Of a stretch of 64,000 bases of DNA, positions 53,816 through 62,823 are shown in pieces. The notes beneath the pieces are model-generated. The model was not told the origin of the DNA and searched no databases. It saw only the letters and a program-made list of their open reading frames with translations. Every line of letters starts with the position of its first letter. Position 1 is the stretch's first letter. Source of the DNA: Hyphomicrobiales bacterium (GTDB lineage: Bacteria; Pseudomonadota; Alphaproteobacteria; Rhizobiales; Ancalomicrobiaceae). Where the stretch lies: the NCBI GenBank assembly GCA_021286855.1, contig JAJTBO010000001.1, forward strand, positions 62,001-126,000. The letters are read 5' to 3'. A program made the position numbers and the translations under genes.

Positions 53816-55266
53816 GATTGCGCCTCCGTCTGCGAAGGGGTCGGACGCGACGGCCGTTCGCCCGCCGCCCAACGGTCCATGAAGGTCGCGCCTTGCGGCG
53901 CCGGCATGTCGCGGTGCCTGGTCCAGCCGCCGCCGAGCGGCAGCCGGGCGATCCGCCCGCGTCCGCCGGCGAGCCAGCCGAGACCCCATCGTCCGGCCCG
54001 CGCCGCCAGCCGATAGAGCGCCGGCCGCTTGGCCAGAAACGCCCAGAGCTTCAGCCCGAAGCGTTGCGTGCCCGGATTGAGCGCCTTCTCCCATTCGCGC
54101 GCCCGCCACGCCCGCATCATCCGCGGCAACGGGATGCGCATCGGGCAGACGCTCTCGCAGCGTCCGCACAGCGTCGAGGCGTTCGGCAGATGGCCGGTCT
54201 TCTCGATGCCGACCAGCGTCGGCGTCAGGACCGAACCCATCGGGCCGGGATAGACCCAGCCATAGGCGTGCCCGCCGATCTGTTGATAGACCGGGCAGTG
54301 GTTCATGCAGGCGCCGCAACGGATGCAGCGGAGCATGTCCTCGAACTCGGTGCCGAGCATCGACGAGCGGCCGTTGTCGAGCAGCACGACGTGATATTCG
54401 CCCGGCCCGTCCGGATCGTCGCTGCGGCGAGGGCCGGTCGAGAACGTCGTGTAGACGCTCATCTCCTGGCCGGTCGCGGATCGGGCGAGCACCCGCATCA
54501 GCGTGTCGACGTCCTCGAGCGTCGGCACGATCTTCTCGATCGAGGCGAGCACGACATGCGCCTTGGGCAGCGTCTGGGTGAGATCGCCGTTGCCCTCGTT
54601 GGTGACGATCACCGAAGTGCCGGTCTCCGCGATCAGGAAGTTCGCGCCGGTGATGCCGACGTCGGCGACCTGGAACTCGCGGCGGAGCACCGTGCGCGCC
54701 TCCGAGAGCAGCGTCGTCGGCTCGGTCAGGTCGCGGTCCGGCGCGAGATGATCGTGCACGCGGCGGAAGTCGCTCGCCACCTGCTCCTTGGTCAGATGCA
54801 CCGCCGGCGCGATGATGTGGGAGGGATGTTCGCCGCGGAGCTGGATGATGTATTCGCCGAGATCGGTCTCGACCGGCCGGATGCCTTCCGCCTCCAGATG
54901 GTCGTTGAGCGCGATCTCCTCGGTGATCATGCTCTTGCCCTTGGTGACGGTCTTCGCCCCCAATCGCTTGCAGATGTCGGTGACGATCCGGCGCGCGTCC
55001 TCGGCGCTCTCCGCCCAGTGCACCTTGCCGCCCGAGGCGATCACCTTGCGCTCGTAGGCTTCGAGATAGAGGTCGAGGTGCTTCAGCACGTGGATCTTCA
55101 GATCGCGCGCCGCGTCGCGCAACTCCTCGAACTCCGGCAGGCTCGCCGCGCCCTTCTTGCGCTTGGCGACGAAGCCGCGTTCGACGTTGCCGAGCGCCTT
55201 CTGCAGGATCGGATCCCGCATCGCTTCGGTCGCCTTTTCCTTGAAGGCGGGGGTGGTGACCTTCAT
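53812..55266 (-). CDS. lutB: L-lactate utilization iron-sulfur protein LutB
   Basis: 484 residues. N-terminal LUD domain ('ITGANFLIAETGTSVIVTNEGNG' region) and two 4Fe-4S motifs near residue 315 ('CIRCGACMNHCPVYQ') and 365 ('CGRCESVCPMRIPLPRM'). The C-terminal part after residue 400 is less conserved. It starts 4 bp after lutA and overlaps lutC by 4 bases. Transfers electrons from lactate toward the membrane chain. Confidence 0.94.
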   Translation of the reverse strand: MKVTTPAFKEKATEAMRDPILQKALGNVERGFVAKRKKGAASLPEFEELRDAARDLKIHVLKHLDLYLEAYERKVIASGGKVHWAESAEDARRIVTDICKRLGAKTVTKGKSMITEEIALNDHLEAEGIRPVETDLGEYIIQLRGEHPSHIIAPAVHLTKEQVASDFRRVHDHLAPDRDLTEPTTLLSEARTVLRREFQVADVGITGANFLIAETGTSVIVTNEGNGDLTQTLPKAHVVLASIEKIVPTLEDVDTLMRVLARSATGQEMSVYTTFSTGPRRSDDPDGPGEYHVVLLDNGRSSMLGTEFEDMLRCIRCGACMNHCPVYQQIGGHAYGWVYPGPMGSVLTPTLVGIEKTGHLPNASTLCGRCESVCPMRIPLPRMMRAWRAREWEKALNPGTQRFGLKLWAFLAKRPALYRLAARAGRWGLGWLAGGRGRIARLPLGGGWTRHRDMPAPQGATFMDRWAAGERPSRPTPSQTEAQS

Positions 55267-55270
55267 CGTC

Positions 55271-56053
55271 TCACTCTCCTTCGCCCCGTCCGATCGCCGG
55301 ACCGTCGGCCATGCCGGCGAGCACTTCGGCGACGTGCCGAACTTCGACCTTCGAGCCGTTGCGGGTCAGCCGCCCGGCCATGTTCATCAGACAGCCGAGA
55401 TCGCCGGCCAGCACCGTCGCCGCGCCGGTCTCCTCGATCGTGCCGACCTTCTTCTCGACGATCGCGCCGGAGAGGTCGGAATATTTGACCGCGAAAGTGC
55501 CGCCGAAACCACAGCACACGTCCGGATCCTTCATCTCGGTCAGCGTCAGTCCCTCGATCGCCGCGAGCAGCTTGCGCGGCTGCGCCTGGACGCCGAGTTC
55601 GCGCAGACCCGAGCAGCTGTCGTGATAGGTCACCGCGCCGTCGAAGCGCGCGCCGGTCGAACTCACGCCCATCTGTTCGACCAGGAAGGAGACGAGCTCG
55701 TGCGACTTGGCGGCGAGGCTTTCGGCCCGCGCCCTCCACGGGTCGCCCTCGGCGAAGAGCTCCGGATAGTGCTTGGCGATCTGCCCGGCGCAGGAGCCCG
55801 ACGGGGCCACCAGGAAGTCGTAGGGCTCGAACTCGGCGATCACCTGTTTCGCCAACGCCGCCGCGTCGGCGGTGTCGCCGGAGTTGAAGGCGGGTTGGCC
55901 GCAGCAGGTCTGGCCCGGCGGCACGACCACCTCGCAACCGGCGTCCTCGAGCAGTTTGACGGCGGCGAACCCGATCGTCGGCCGCATCGCGTCGACGAGA
56001 CAGGTGACGAACAGGGCCACCGTGGGGCGGCGGGGGGAGGGCGAGGCGGTCAT
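55271..56053 (-). CDS. lutA: L-lactate utilization protein LutA (CCG-motif iron-sulfur)
   Basis: 260 residues from the ATG at 56053, which overlaps the gntR stop (ATGA). Two CCG domains, 'CCGQPAFNSGD' and 'CCGFGGTFAVKYSDLS', which bind iron-sulfur clusters as in GlcF and LutA, and 'HDSCSGLRELG' between. First enzyme gene of lutABC. Confidence 0.94.
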   Translation of the reverse strand: MTASPSPRRPTVALFVTCLVDAMRPTIGFAAVKLLEDAGCEVVVPPGQTCCGQPAFNSGDTADAAALAKQVIAEFEPYDFLVAPSGSCAGQIAKHYPELFAEGDPWRARAESLAAKSHELVSFLVEQMGVSSTGARFDGAVTYHDSCSGLRELGVQAQPRKLLAAIEGLTLTEMKDPDVCCGFGGTFAVKYSDLSGAIVEKKVGTIEETGAATVLAGDLGCLMNMAGRLTRNGSKVEVRHVAEVLAGMADGPAIGRGEGE

Positions 56054-56904
56054 GCGGCGCTTTCGTCGGTGTCCGGTTGAGGGGCGAGGCGAGAGGGAGC
56101 GGCGGGCTCGGCGTCCGGCCGTCGGCGGCGATCGGCCTTGCGCGAGGAAAACTGTTCGAACCGCTCGCGCGACACCCGCGTCCGCGCGTCGGCCGCTTCG
56201 AGATCGGCGAGGTCGGCGACGACCATGTCGACATGCGCCTCCGCGCTGCGCCGCGCGCGCGCCGGATCGCCGGCCAGGATCGCCGCCGCCACCGCGGCGT
56301 GTTGACCGAGCAGTCGCTCCCGCGCTCGCGGCACGTGGTAGAGCTTCGGCCGGTTGACCGCGACGCCGTCGGCCAGGAGCCGATAGAGCGCATGCGCCAC
56401 GTGCAGCGCCACCACGTTGTGCGCGGCCTCCGCGATCGTCATGTGCAGCTCGACGTCGAGATCGGCCTCGCGCTCGGCGTCGCGGGCGTCGTGCGCCTCG
56501 CGCATCGCCGCCACGATCCGCTCGATCATCGCGCGGTCCTCGTCGGTGGCGCGCCGCGCCGCCGTCTCCGCCGCCCAACCGTCGAAGGCGCGGCGGAATT
56601 CGAGCGTGTCCCGTCCGGCGCGGCCGTCGCGCGCCAGGAGGTCGGCGAGCGGCGGCGCGAAGGCCGGCGCCACCAGCTCGGCGACGAAGGTGCCGTCGCC
56701 CTGCCGTCCGATCAGGAGGCCGGCCTCCTCCAGCCGCTTCAGCGCCTCGCGGAGCACCGGCCGCGACACGCCGAGACGCTGCGCCAACTCCCGCTCGCCG
56801 GGCAACCGGTCGCCGGAGCGCAGCGCGCCCTCGAGGATCAGATCCTCCAGGCGGCGCACCACCAGATCGGCGGCGCGGTCGTGTTCGATCGGGCGAAACA
56901 GCAA
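56050..56904 (-). CDS. GntR/FadR-family regulator of the lut operon (LldR-like)
   Basis: About 284 residues from a proposed TTG at 56904 (start 'LLFRPIEHDRAADLVV'); in-frame codons run back to 57057 but would cover the operator-like dyad. Winged HTH (about 10-75; 'GERELAQRLGVSRPVLREALKRLEEAGLL') and an all-helical FCD effector domain with Asp/His metal ligands, as in LldR. It is the first gene of gntR-lutABC, and its stop overlaps lutA. Likely a lactate-responsive repressor of its own operon. Confidence 0.82.
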   Translation of the reverse strand: MLFRPIEHDRAADLVVRRLEDLILEGALRSGDRLPGERELAQRLGVSRPVLREALKRLEEAGLLIGRQGDGTFVAELVAPAFAPPLADLLARDGRAGRDTLEFRRAFDGWAAETAARRATDEDRAMIERIVAAMREAHDARDAEREADLDVELHMTIAEAAHNVVALHVAHALYRLLADGVAVNRPKLYHVPRARERLLGQHAAVAAAILAGDPARARRSAEAHVDMVVADLADLEAADARTRVSRERFEQFSSRKADRRRRPDAEPAAPSRLAPQPDTDESAA

Positions 56905-56993
56905 GCGGGCATCCCGTGGGCGTGAAGACGTCGGATCGTCGCCGATCCCAGCCTCGGACTGTGGTCCGCCGCGCGCGCTCGGGTCAAGTCGAC

Positions 56994-57012
56994 TGGTCAA
57001 GAAAATGGACCA
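56994..57012. promoter_or_regulatory. TGGTC-N9-GACCA dyad upstream of gntR-lutABC, probable GntR operator
   Basis: Inverted repeat TGGTC/GACCA with a 9-base AT-rich centre, flanked on both sides by GTCGAC. It is 90 bp before the proposed gntR start and 174 bp before the divergent DUF3422 gene. A further TGGTCC lies at 56972. Confidence 0.5.
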
Positions 57013-57185
57013 CTCGTCGACCGGAAGGGGCGTTGCCGCGATATTGCGCCGCAGCATGAGACGTGGCGCGGCGCGCGCCGCTCCAGTATGCCTCGATCGA
57101 GCGGGCGACCTCTGCGTCGAGCGCTCGGCCGTTGCGCGACGGGAGCGCAGGCGGCAATCTCGCCGGGACCCGAGGGGAGGGACGC

Positions 57186-58499
57186 ATGGCGCAGGAAACG
57201 GGACCGGGACTGCCGCGGGGCTTCGCGCCGCATCCGCGCCGCGCCGAAATCCTCGGCGAGGTTCATGCGCGCCCCTTCCGCCCGACCGAGGCGCCGCGCG
57301 TCTTCCTCGCCTATGCCTTCGCCGTCGATCGCGAACGCCTCGAGGCCGATCGCGACTTTCTCGACCGCCTGTGTCGCTCGCGCGGCGAGCCCGGACCGGG
57401 CCCGGCGACGCGCCATCACGTCGTGCCTTTCGGCGGCGGCGCGTTGAAATGGGAGCGTCACGCCGAATTCGTCGCCTACACCTGGGACGGACCGCTCGCC
57501 TCCGCCGACCTTCCCTTCGGTCCGTTGCCGTCGACCCATCCCTTCGGCGTCGACTTCGTCCAGCCCGGCCCGCTCCTGTCGGCGGTCCGGCTCGATCTGC
57601 TGCCCGGCGGCGGCGCGGCCGTCGAGGCCGACGTGGAGCGCTTCGACCCGGTCAGCCGCTGCGTCGCCGAGGCCTATGGCGGGGCCGGACTGGCCTTGAC
57701 CGACTTCCGCCAGGACGGCGACGGCCATACCCGCATTCTGGTCCGCGACCGCGGCCTCAATCCGCAGCAGGCCGGCGCGCTCATTCAGCGTCTGATCGAA
57801 ATCGAGACCTATCGCACCTTGTCGATGCTCGGCCTGCCGGTCGCGCAGGGGATCGCCCCCGAGGTCCGCAACATCGAGCGCTCGCTCGCCGAGATCACCG
57901 CCGAAATCCGTTCGACCAGCGGCCTCGCCGCCAATCGCGGCCTGCTCGAACGCCTCTCCGGCCTCACCGCCGATCTCGAGGCGCACGCCGCCGACGTCTC
58001 CTATCGTTTCGGCGCGACCCGCGCCTACGACCAGATCGTCAAGGACCTGCTCGCCGCCCTGCACGAACACCACGTGCCCGGCTACGGCACCTGGACCAAC
58101 TTCCTCGCCCGCCGCTCCGATCCGGCGATGCGCACCGTGGTCTCGATCCAGGAGCGGATGAACGACCTCTCCCGCAAGCTCGCTCGCGCCGCGCAACTGC
58201 TCCGCACGCGCGTCGACGTCGATCTCGAACAGCAGAACCGCGATCTGCTCGAGAGCATGAACCAGCGCGCGCGCCGTCAGCTCCTGTTGCAACAGACCGT
58301 CGAGGGCCTGTCGGTGGCGGCGGTGAGCTACTACGTCGTCGGCCTCGCCGGCTATGTGCTGAAGGCGATGAAGGAGGCCCATCTCCTGCCGATCGACGCC
58401 GGGATCGCCACCGGCCTCGTCGTGCCGGTGGTGCTCGCCGGCGTCTTCCTGCTGGTCCGCTCGATCCGCAAGGCGCATGCGCCGGACGGCGAGCACTGA
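57186..58499 (+). CDS. DUF3422 family membrane protein
   Basis: 437 residues from the ATG at 57186 ('GGGAGGGA' ahead). A long soluble N-terminal part (about 1-370) with 'FAPHPRRAEILGEVHARPF' near the start, the DUF3422 hallmark, a helical middle ('RMNDLSRKLARAAQLLRTRVDVDLE' region, likely coiled coil) and two C-terminal membrane helices (about 375-397 and 405-428). Function is not known in any organism I can recall. It is divergent from the lactate operon. Confidence 0.88.
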   Translation: MAQETGPGLPRGFAPHPRRAEILGEVHARPFRPTEAPRVFLAYAFAVDRERLEADRDFLDRLCRSRGEPGPGPATRHHVVPFGGGALKWERHAEFVAYTWDGPLASADLPFGPLPSTHPFGVDFVQPGPLLSAVRLDLLPGGGAAVEADVERFDPVSRCVAEAYGGAGLALTDFRQDGDGHTRILVRDRGLNPQQAGALIQRLIEIETYRTLSMLGLPVAQGIAPEVRNIERSLAEITAEIRSTSGLAANRGLLERLSGLTADLEAHAADVSYRFGATRAYDQIVKDLLAALHEHHVPGYGTWTNFLARRSDPAMRTVVSIQERMNDLSRKLARAAQLLRTRVDVDLEQQNRDLLESMNQRARRQLLLQQTVEGLSVAAVSYYVVGLAGYVLKAMKEAHLLPIDAGIATGLVVPVVLAGVFLLVRSIRKAHAPDGEH

Positions 58500-58527
58500 G
58501 CGCCCGAGACGGCCCGCGAAAACGAAA

Positions 58528-58551
58528 AAAGCCCCGGTCGCCCGGGGCTTT
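58528..58551. terminator. Bidirectional rho-independent terminator
   Basis: AAAGCCCCGG/CCGGGGCTTT with a TCGC loop, with A-rich sequence before and T-rich sequence after, between the convergent DUF3422 and cytochrome c genes. Confidence 0.85.
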
Positions 58552-58599
58552 CTCGTCTCCGAGGTCCGACGCCGTCGCGCCGGACGCTCGGAAGCCCGA

Positions 58600-58998
58600 T
58601 CACTTCTTCGCGCCGTCGGCGGCGAAGCCGGTGATGTAGGCGATCAGGTTCTCGCGCTCGGTGGCGTCCTTGACGCCGGCGAAGGCCATCTTGGTGCCCG
58701 GGTTGTAGGCCTTCGGGTCGGTCAGGTACTTGTCGAGCTCGGCCGCGTTCCACACGCCGCCCTTCTCGCCCATCGCCTTGAGGTCGGCGCCGTAGCCCTT
58801 GAAGGTGTCGATCGAGGCCTGCTTGCGGCCGTCGATGCCGTTCAGCTCGGGGCCGACGCGGTTCTGGGCGCCGGAGCCGATCATGTGGCAGGCCTTGCAC
58901 TTCGCGAACACCTTCTCGCCGGCGGCCGGATCGGCGGCGAAGGAGGCGCCGGTCGCGGCGATGAGACCGAGGGCGGCGAACAGGACGACTTTCTTCAT
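58600..58998 (-). CDS. Soluble class I cytochrome c (cytochrome c2/c550 type)
   Basis: 132 residues. Sec signal peptide (about 1-21, 'VVLFAALGLIAATGASFA'), heme motif Cys34-x2-Cys37-His38 ('CKACH') and axial Met104 in 'GTKMAFAG'. A periplasmic electron carrier between the bc1 complex and oxidases, suited to feed the cbb3 oxidase encoded at 6465-9895. The purine-rich RBS 'GGAGAT' lies 10 bases ahead. Monocistronic with a terminator. Confidence 0.95.
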   Translation of the reverse strand: MKKVVLFAALGLIAATGASFAADPAAGEKVFAKCKACHMIGSGAQNRVGPELNGIDGRKQASIDTFKGYGADLKAMGEKGGVWNAAELDKYLTDPKAYNPGTKMAFAGVKDATERENLIAYITGFAADGAKK

Positions 58999-59345
58999 TT
59001 GGAATCTCCGCTGGGCGTGATCATCGGGTTACCCGAGAATGCGTCTAAACGACGATGCGCAGAACTCCTACCCCGAAATTGGGCCAAAGCGCGGTCACCG
59101 TCGCGTCGCGAGCCGACGCTCTTCGACGATCGTCGTGGGAACGGTCGGCGTGCAACCGACAATTTGACACGAAATCGATGTTTGAGGCGCGCGAGACGCC
59201 TCGTTTTGAGGCCTCGCCGAAAATGAAGTGCGGAGAAGTACGGATACCGAGCGATCAAATCGGTTGAAATCCGCCAGTTATGTGGCACTCTGTCGCAGAG
59301 TGAAAATACGACCGCGAGAAGCGGCGAACCGATCCGGAGGAGCGC
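58999..59345. other. Divergent intergenic region cytochrome c / DUF2189 gene
   Basis: 347 bp with two promoters. A small hairpin GAGGCG-N7-CGCCTC followed by GTTTT lies at 59184-59206. No FixK box with correct spacing; TTGACACGAAATCGA near 59164 is only half right. Relatively AT-rich near 59250-59310. Confidence 0.5.
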
Positions 59346-60140
59346 ATGGACATCGTCGCAGGCCCCGTCTCGCCGTCCCGTCCCCTCGTCGAGCCCGAGA
59401 TCAGAGCGATCACCGTCGACGACGTCTCCGCCGCGCTCTCCGAGGGTCTGCGCGACTTCCGCGCCGCCCCCGCCTTCGGCCTGTTGATCGGCCTGGTCTA
59501 TGCGGTCGGCGGCAACCTCCTGTTCTGGACCGCGTCGTCGTTCGATCTCGTCTTTCTCGTCTACCCGCTCGCCGCCGGCTTCGCGCTCATCGCCCCCTTC
59601 GCGGCGGTCGGCACCTACGAGGCGAGCCGACGGATGGAGAAGGGCGAGAGCGTCGGACTTTCCGATCTCGTCGGCGCGGTGCCGCCGCACGCCCGCCGCG
59701 AGCTCGCCTACATGGCTCTGGTGACGCTGTTCGGCATGATCGTCTGGATCTATGCCGCGGGCTTCGCCTATGCGCTGTTCTTCGGAGTGCGGCCGTTGCC
59801 GGCCGACGATCTCGTCGGCCTGATCGTCTCGACGCCGCGTGGAGTGTTCTTTCTGATCGCCGGCAATCTGCTCGGCGGCCTGCTCGCCACCGCGATCTTC
59901 TCGGTCAGCGTCGTCTCCTATCCGATGCTGCTCGATCGCGACGTCGACTTCGTCACCGCGATGATCGCCTCGATCCGCGCCGTGCTCGCCGCGCCCTGGG
60001 TGATGCTCGGCTGGGGCGTCTTCATCGCCTCCATGCTGGCGATCGCCCTGGTGCCGATGTTCCTCGGCCTCGTCGTCATCCTGCCCTGGCTCGGCCACGC
60101 CAGCTGGCATCTCTACCGTCGCGCCGTGGCGCCGGCCTGA
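59346..60140 (+). CDS. DUF2189 family membrane protein
   Basis: 264 residues. Six membrane helices; 'ALSEGLRDFRAAPAFGLLIGLVYAVGG' region near 30-56 is the DUF2189 start, and the central 'YPLAAGFALIAPFAAVGTYEASRR' is its hallmark. Family members are often found next to cytochrome oxidase genes or called putative oxidase-related membrane proteins; function unproven. Its neighbour is a cytochrome c gene in the opposite direction. Confidence 0.88.
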   Translation: MDIVAGPVSPSRPLVEPEIRAITVDDVSAALSEGLRDFRAAPAFGLLIGLVYAVGGNLLFWTASSFDLVFLVYPLAAGFALIAPFAAVGTYEASRRMEKGESVGLSDLVGAVPPHARRELAYMALVTLFGMIVWIYAAGFAYALFFGVRPLPADDLVGLIVSTPRGVFFLIAGNLLGGLLATAIFSVSVVSYPMLLDRDVDFVTAMIASIRAVLAAPWVMLGWGVFIASMLAIALVPMFLGLVVILPWLGHASWHLYRRAVAPA

Positions 60141-60162
60141 GGATCCAGGCTCTCGAAACAGA

Positions 60163-60196
60163 GACGCCCCCGGAGCGGACCGCTCGCGGGGGCGTC
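60163..60196. terminator. Hairpin between convergent DUF2189 and L,D-transpeptidase genes
   Basis: GACGCCCCCG/CGGGGGCGTC, 10 bp stem with a 14-base loop. The minus strand continues into a moderately T-rich run (TCTCTGTTTC), so it may serve mainly the transpeptidase gene. Confidence 0.5.
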
Positions 60197-60223
60197 GTCG
60201 TCTTCGAAGGGACGGCCGAGGCG

Positions 60224-60967
60224 TCACATCACGATCACCTTGGTTCCGACCGGCACTCGGCCGTAGAGATCGGTGACGTCCTCGTTGCGCATCCGGATGC
60301 AGCCCGAGGAGACCGCCTGACCGATCGTCCACGGCTCGTTCGACCCGTGGATGCGATATTCGGTCGAGCCGAGATAGAGCGCCCGCGCGCCGAGCGGATT
60401 GTCCGGTCCGCCGTCCATGTGGCGCGGCAGGTCGGGCTTGCGCTTCAGCATCGCCGGCGGCGGCGTCCAGTCCGGCCACTCCGCCTTGCGGGTGACCTGA
60501 TGGACGCCGGCCCACTGGAAGCCGGGGCGGCCGACGCCGACGCCGTAGCGCCGCGCCTTGCCGCCGGTCATCACCAGATAGAGATGGCGCGTCGTGGTGT
60601 CGACGACGACCGTCCCCGGGGTCTCCTTGGTCGCGTAGTCGACGACGCTCGGCAGGAAGCGCGGATCGACCTCGTCGGCCGGCCGGCGCGGCTCGACCGC
60701 CGCCGAACGCACCGGCTGATCGGGGGCGAAGCGGCTGCGCGGCGCCACGTCGCTGCGGCCGGGGGCGTAGACCACCGGCCCGGTGACGTCGCGATAGGAG
60801 ACCGGCCGCGCCCGCAGCTGGTTGATCCAGGGCTCGGCGCGATCCGGCGACAACACCGCCGGCGGCCGTTCGACGTAGCGGTCGAGCGCTGCGGCCGAAG
60901 TCGGGGCGGCGAACGCGGCGCCGGTGGCGAGAACGACGAAAGTAATCGAACGGTACATGGCGCTCAT
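60224..60967 (-). CDS. L,D-transpeptidase (YkuD family)
   Basis: 247 residues; the ATG at 60958 is an alternative. Signal peptide (about 1-25). The YkuD catalytic domain covers about 110-247, with 'IHGSNEPWTIG' and the nucleophile Cys in 'SSGCIRMRNEDV'. It makes 3-3 cross-links in peptidoglycan or attaches proteins to it, in the periplasm. The N-terminal 90 residues are a Pro/Arg-rich linker. Length is ordinary for the family. Confidence 0.93.
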   Translation of the reverse strand: MSAMYRSITFVVLATGAAFAAPTSAAALDRYVERPPAVLSPDRAEPWINQLRARPVSYRDVTGPVVYAPGRSDVAPRSRFAPDQPVRSAAVEPRRPADEVDPRFLPSVVDYATKETPGTVVVDTTTRHLYLVMTGGKARRYGVGVGRPGFQWAGVHQVTRKAEWPDWTPPPAMLKRKPDLPRHMDGGPDNPLGARALYLGSTEYRIHGSNEPWTIGQAVSSGCIRMRNEDVTDLYGRVPVGTKVIVM

Positions 60968-61252
60968 CCGGTCACAGATGCGAGATTCGTGTCCCGGCCC
61001 GGCCGGGGGATCGACTGAGCTCCATCATGGTGAACGCGCGCCACCGAATGGTGAATGCGATTCACTTCGTGTCGACCATTTTCGGAAAGATTTCGTCATG
61101 GTTAGCGAAACGTATCTCGCAGCGGGCTTTCGAGATCGACGCGCCTGCCTCGTCGCGAATTCGTCCGTCGCGCCTCGCCGGAAAACCTTTCCTTAACGAC
61201 ACGCGGTCGATGATCCTGCGATCGACGCGACGAGAGGACGGGGCATCGGATC

Positions 61253-61960
61253 ATGGCTGCGAGAAAGATCTTCCGCATCGAGGCGCTCAATGCCGCGGAA
61301 GGCGCAGCCGCCGCATCGGGGCGCGACGAAGATCGTCATCGCGAACTGCTCGAAGAGATCAGAGGTCTGCGCCGCCTCGTGCAGCCGACCCAGGAGCTCG
61401 GCGAGAAGGCGCTCGAACAGCTGCGCCGCGAGCAGGCGGACGCGCTGAAGATCAAGGCCGAGATGGATCTGATCTACGAGGCGATCAACCGCACCAAGCG
61501 CGAGATCGCCACACTTCACGTCTCAGGCTGCAACGGCCAGGAGCTCTCCCGCGTCACCAACGAACTCGACGCGGTGGTGATCGGCACCGAAGGCGCGACC
61601 GAGACGATCCTCGCCGCGGCCGAGGCGATCGACGAACGCGCCGGCAATCTCGCCGCCAAGCTGAAGGGCGACGACCAGGGCCTCGCCAACGACATTCAGG
61701 AACAGACCATCCAGATCTTCGAGGCCTGCAACTTCCAGGACCTCACCGGTCAGCGCATCACCAAGGTGGTCGGCACGCTGCGCTTCGTCGAGGAACGCAT
61801 CATCAAGATGATGGACATCTGGGGCGGTGTGGAGAGCTTCAAGGAGATCGAGGTCGAGCTCGAGCACCGCATGGGCGATCAGAGCCTGCTCAACGGCCCG
61901 GCGCTCGAGACCGACGGCAACATCGCCTCGCAGGACGACATCGACGCCCTGTTCGCCTGA
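61253..61960 (+). CDS. cheZ: CheZ-type response regulator phosphatase, orphan
   Basis: 235 residues. All-helical; the catalytic motif 'FQDLTGQRI' has Asp163 and Gln167, equivalent to Asp143 and Gln147 of Escherichia coli CheZ. The C-terminus 'SQDDIDALFA' is the CheY-docking helix. A long N-terminal coiled coil precedes (about 30-130). It removes phosphate from CheY-like proteins. There is no chemotaxis or flagellar gene in the window, so its partner is not known here; the stand-alone receiver at 16484 is one possibility. Confidence 0.9.
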   Translation: MAARKIFRIEALNAAEGAAAASGRDEDRHRELLEEIRGLRRLVQPTQELGEKALEQLRREQADALKIKAEMDLIYEAINRTKREIATLHVSGCNGQELSRVTNELDAVVIGTEGATETILAAAEAIDERAGNLAAKLKGDDQGLANDIQEQTIQIFEACNFQDLTGQRITKVVGTLRFVEERIIKMMDIWGGVESFKEIEVELEHRMGDQSLLNGPALETDGNIASQDDIDALFA

Positions 61961-62067
61961 GGCGCGGGCGTCGCCGGGGTCGATGAGGCGTTTCGCCGAC
62001 CTGATCCGTGTTTCCTTTTTGTTCCTGATCGATTAGTCTCTCCCCGAAGGACGGGGAGGGGATCCGC

Positions 62068-62718
62068 ATGGACGACGCTTCGCTCGAGCGCGACGAAGGA
62101 ATTCGCCTCGGTTCGGACGGTCTGCCGCGCTGCTGGTGGCCCGGCGGCGACGAGCTCTACCGCCGCTATCACGACGAGGAATGGGGCCGCCCGGTCGCCG
62201 ACGACCGTCGTCTCTTCGAGAAGATCTGTCTCGAAGGCTTCCAGTCCGGCCTGTCCTGGATCACCATTCTGCGCAAACGCGAGAACTTCCGCCGCGCCTT
62301 CGCCGGCTTCGACGCCGAGGCGATCGTCCGCTTCGACGACGAGGACGTCGCCCGTCTCCTCGCCGACCCCGGCATCGTGCGCCACCGCGGCAAGATCGAG
62401 GCGGTCCTGACCAACGCCCGCCGTTTCCTCGACCTGCGCGATCGCGAGGGCTCCTTCGCCGCCTTCGTCTGGCGGCACGAGCCCGACGCCGCGCGTCGCC
62501 CCGCCCGTCTCACCAAGGCGGCGGTGTGCGAGCTGTCGAAGTCGAGGGAATCGGAAGCCCTGTCGAAGGAGCTGCGTCGGCGCGGCTGGGCCTTCGTCGG
62601 CCCGACCACCTGCTACGCCTTCATGCAGTCGATGGGCGTGGTGAACGATCATCTCGACGGGTGCGCCCTGCGCCCCGTCGTCGAAGCCGAGCGCGCCGCC
62701 TTCGTTCGGCCGGGCTGA
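62068..62718 (+). CDS. tag: DNA-3-methyladenine glycosylase I
   Basis: 216 residues ('GGAGGGG' ahead). Has 'YHDEEWGRPVADDRRLFEKICLEGFQSGLSWITILRKRENF' region (about 34-74), the full Tag signature including the zinc-binding His and Glu for base recognition, and 'CYAFMQSMGVVNDH'. It excises 3-methyladenine from alkylated DNA. Carries zinc ligand Cys in 'RCWWPG' near the N-terminus. Followed about 105 bp later by a dienelactone hydrolase-like gene. Confidence 0.95.
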   Translation: MDDASLERDEGIRLGSDGLPRCWWPGGDELYRRYHDEEWGRPVADDRRLFEKICLEGFQSGLSWITILRKRENFRRAFAGFDAEAIVRFDDEDVARLLADPGIVRHRGKIEAVLTNARRFLDLRDREGSFAAFVWRHEPDAARRPARLTKAAVCELSKSRESEALSKELRRRGWAFVGPTTCYAFMQSMGVVNDHLDGCALRPVVEAERAAFVRPG

Positions 62719-62823
62719 CGCGTGATTTTGCCTTTCTCGACGACCCGCCGCATGGTGCGGGAGCGACGAGATCCGCGAATCGCGACGCCGCCCCGTTCCG
62801 AAGGTCCCTGTTCGAAGCCGCCG

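Noticed and set aside
59164-59178. TTGACACGAAATCGA as a FixK box for cytochrome c
   Set aside because: The right half is TCGA and the spacing is 7.
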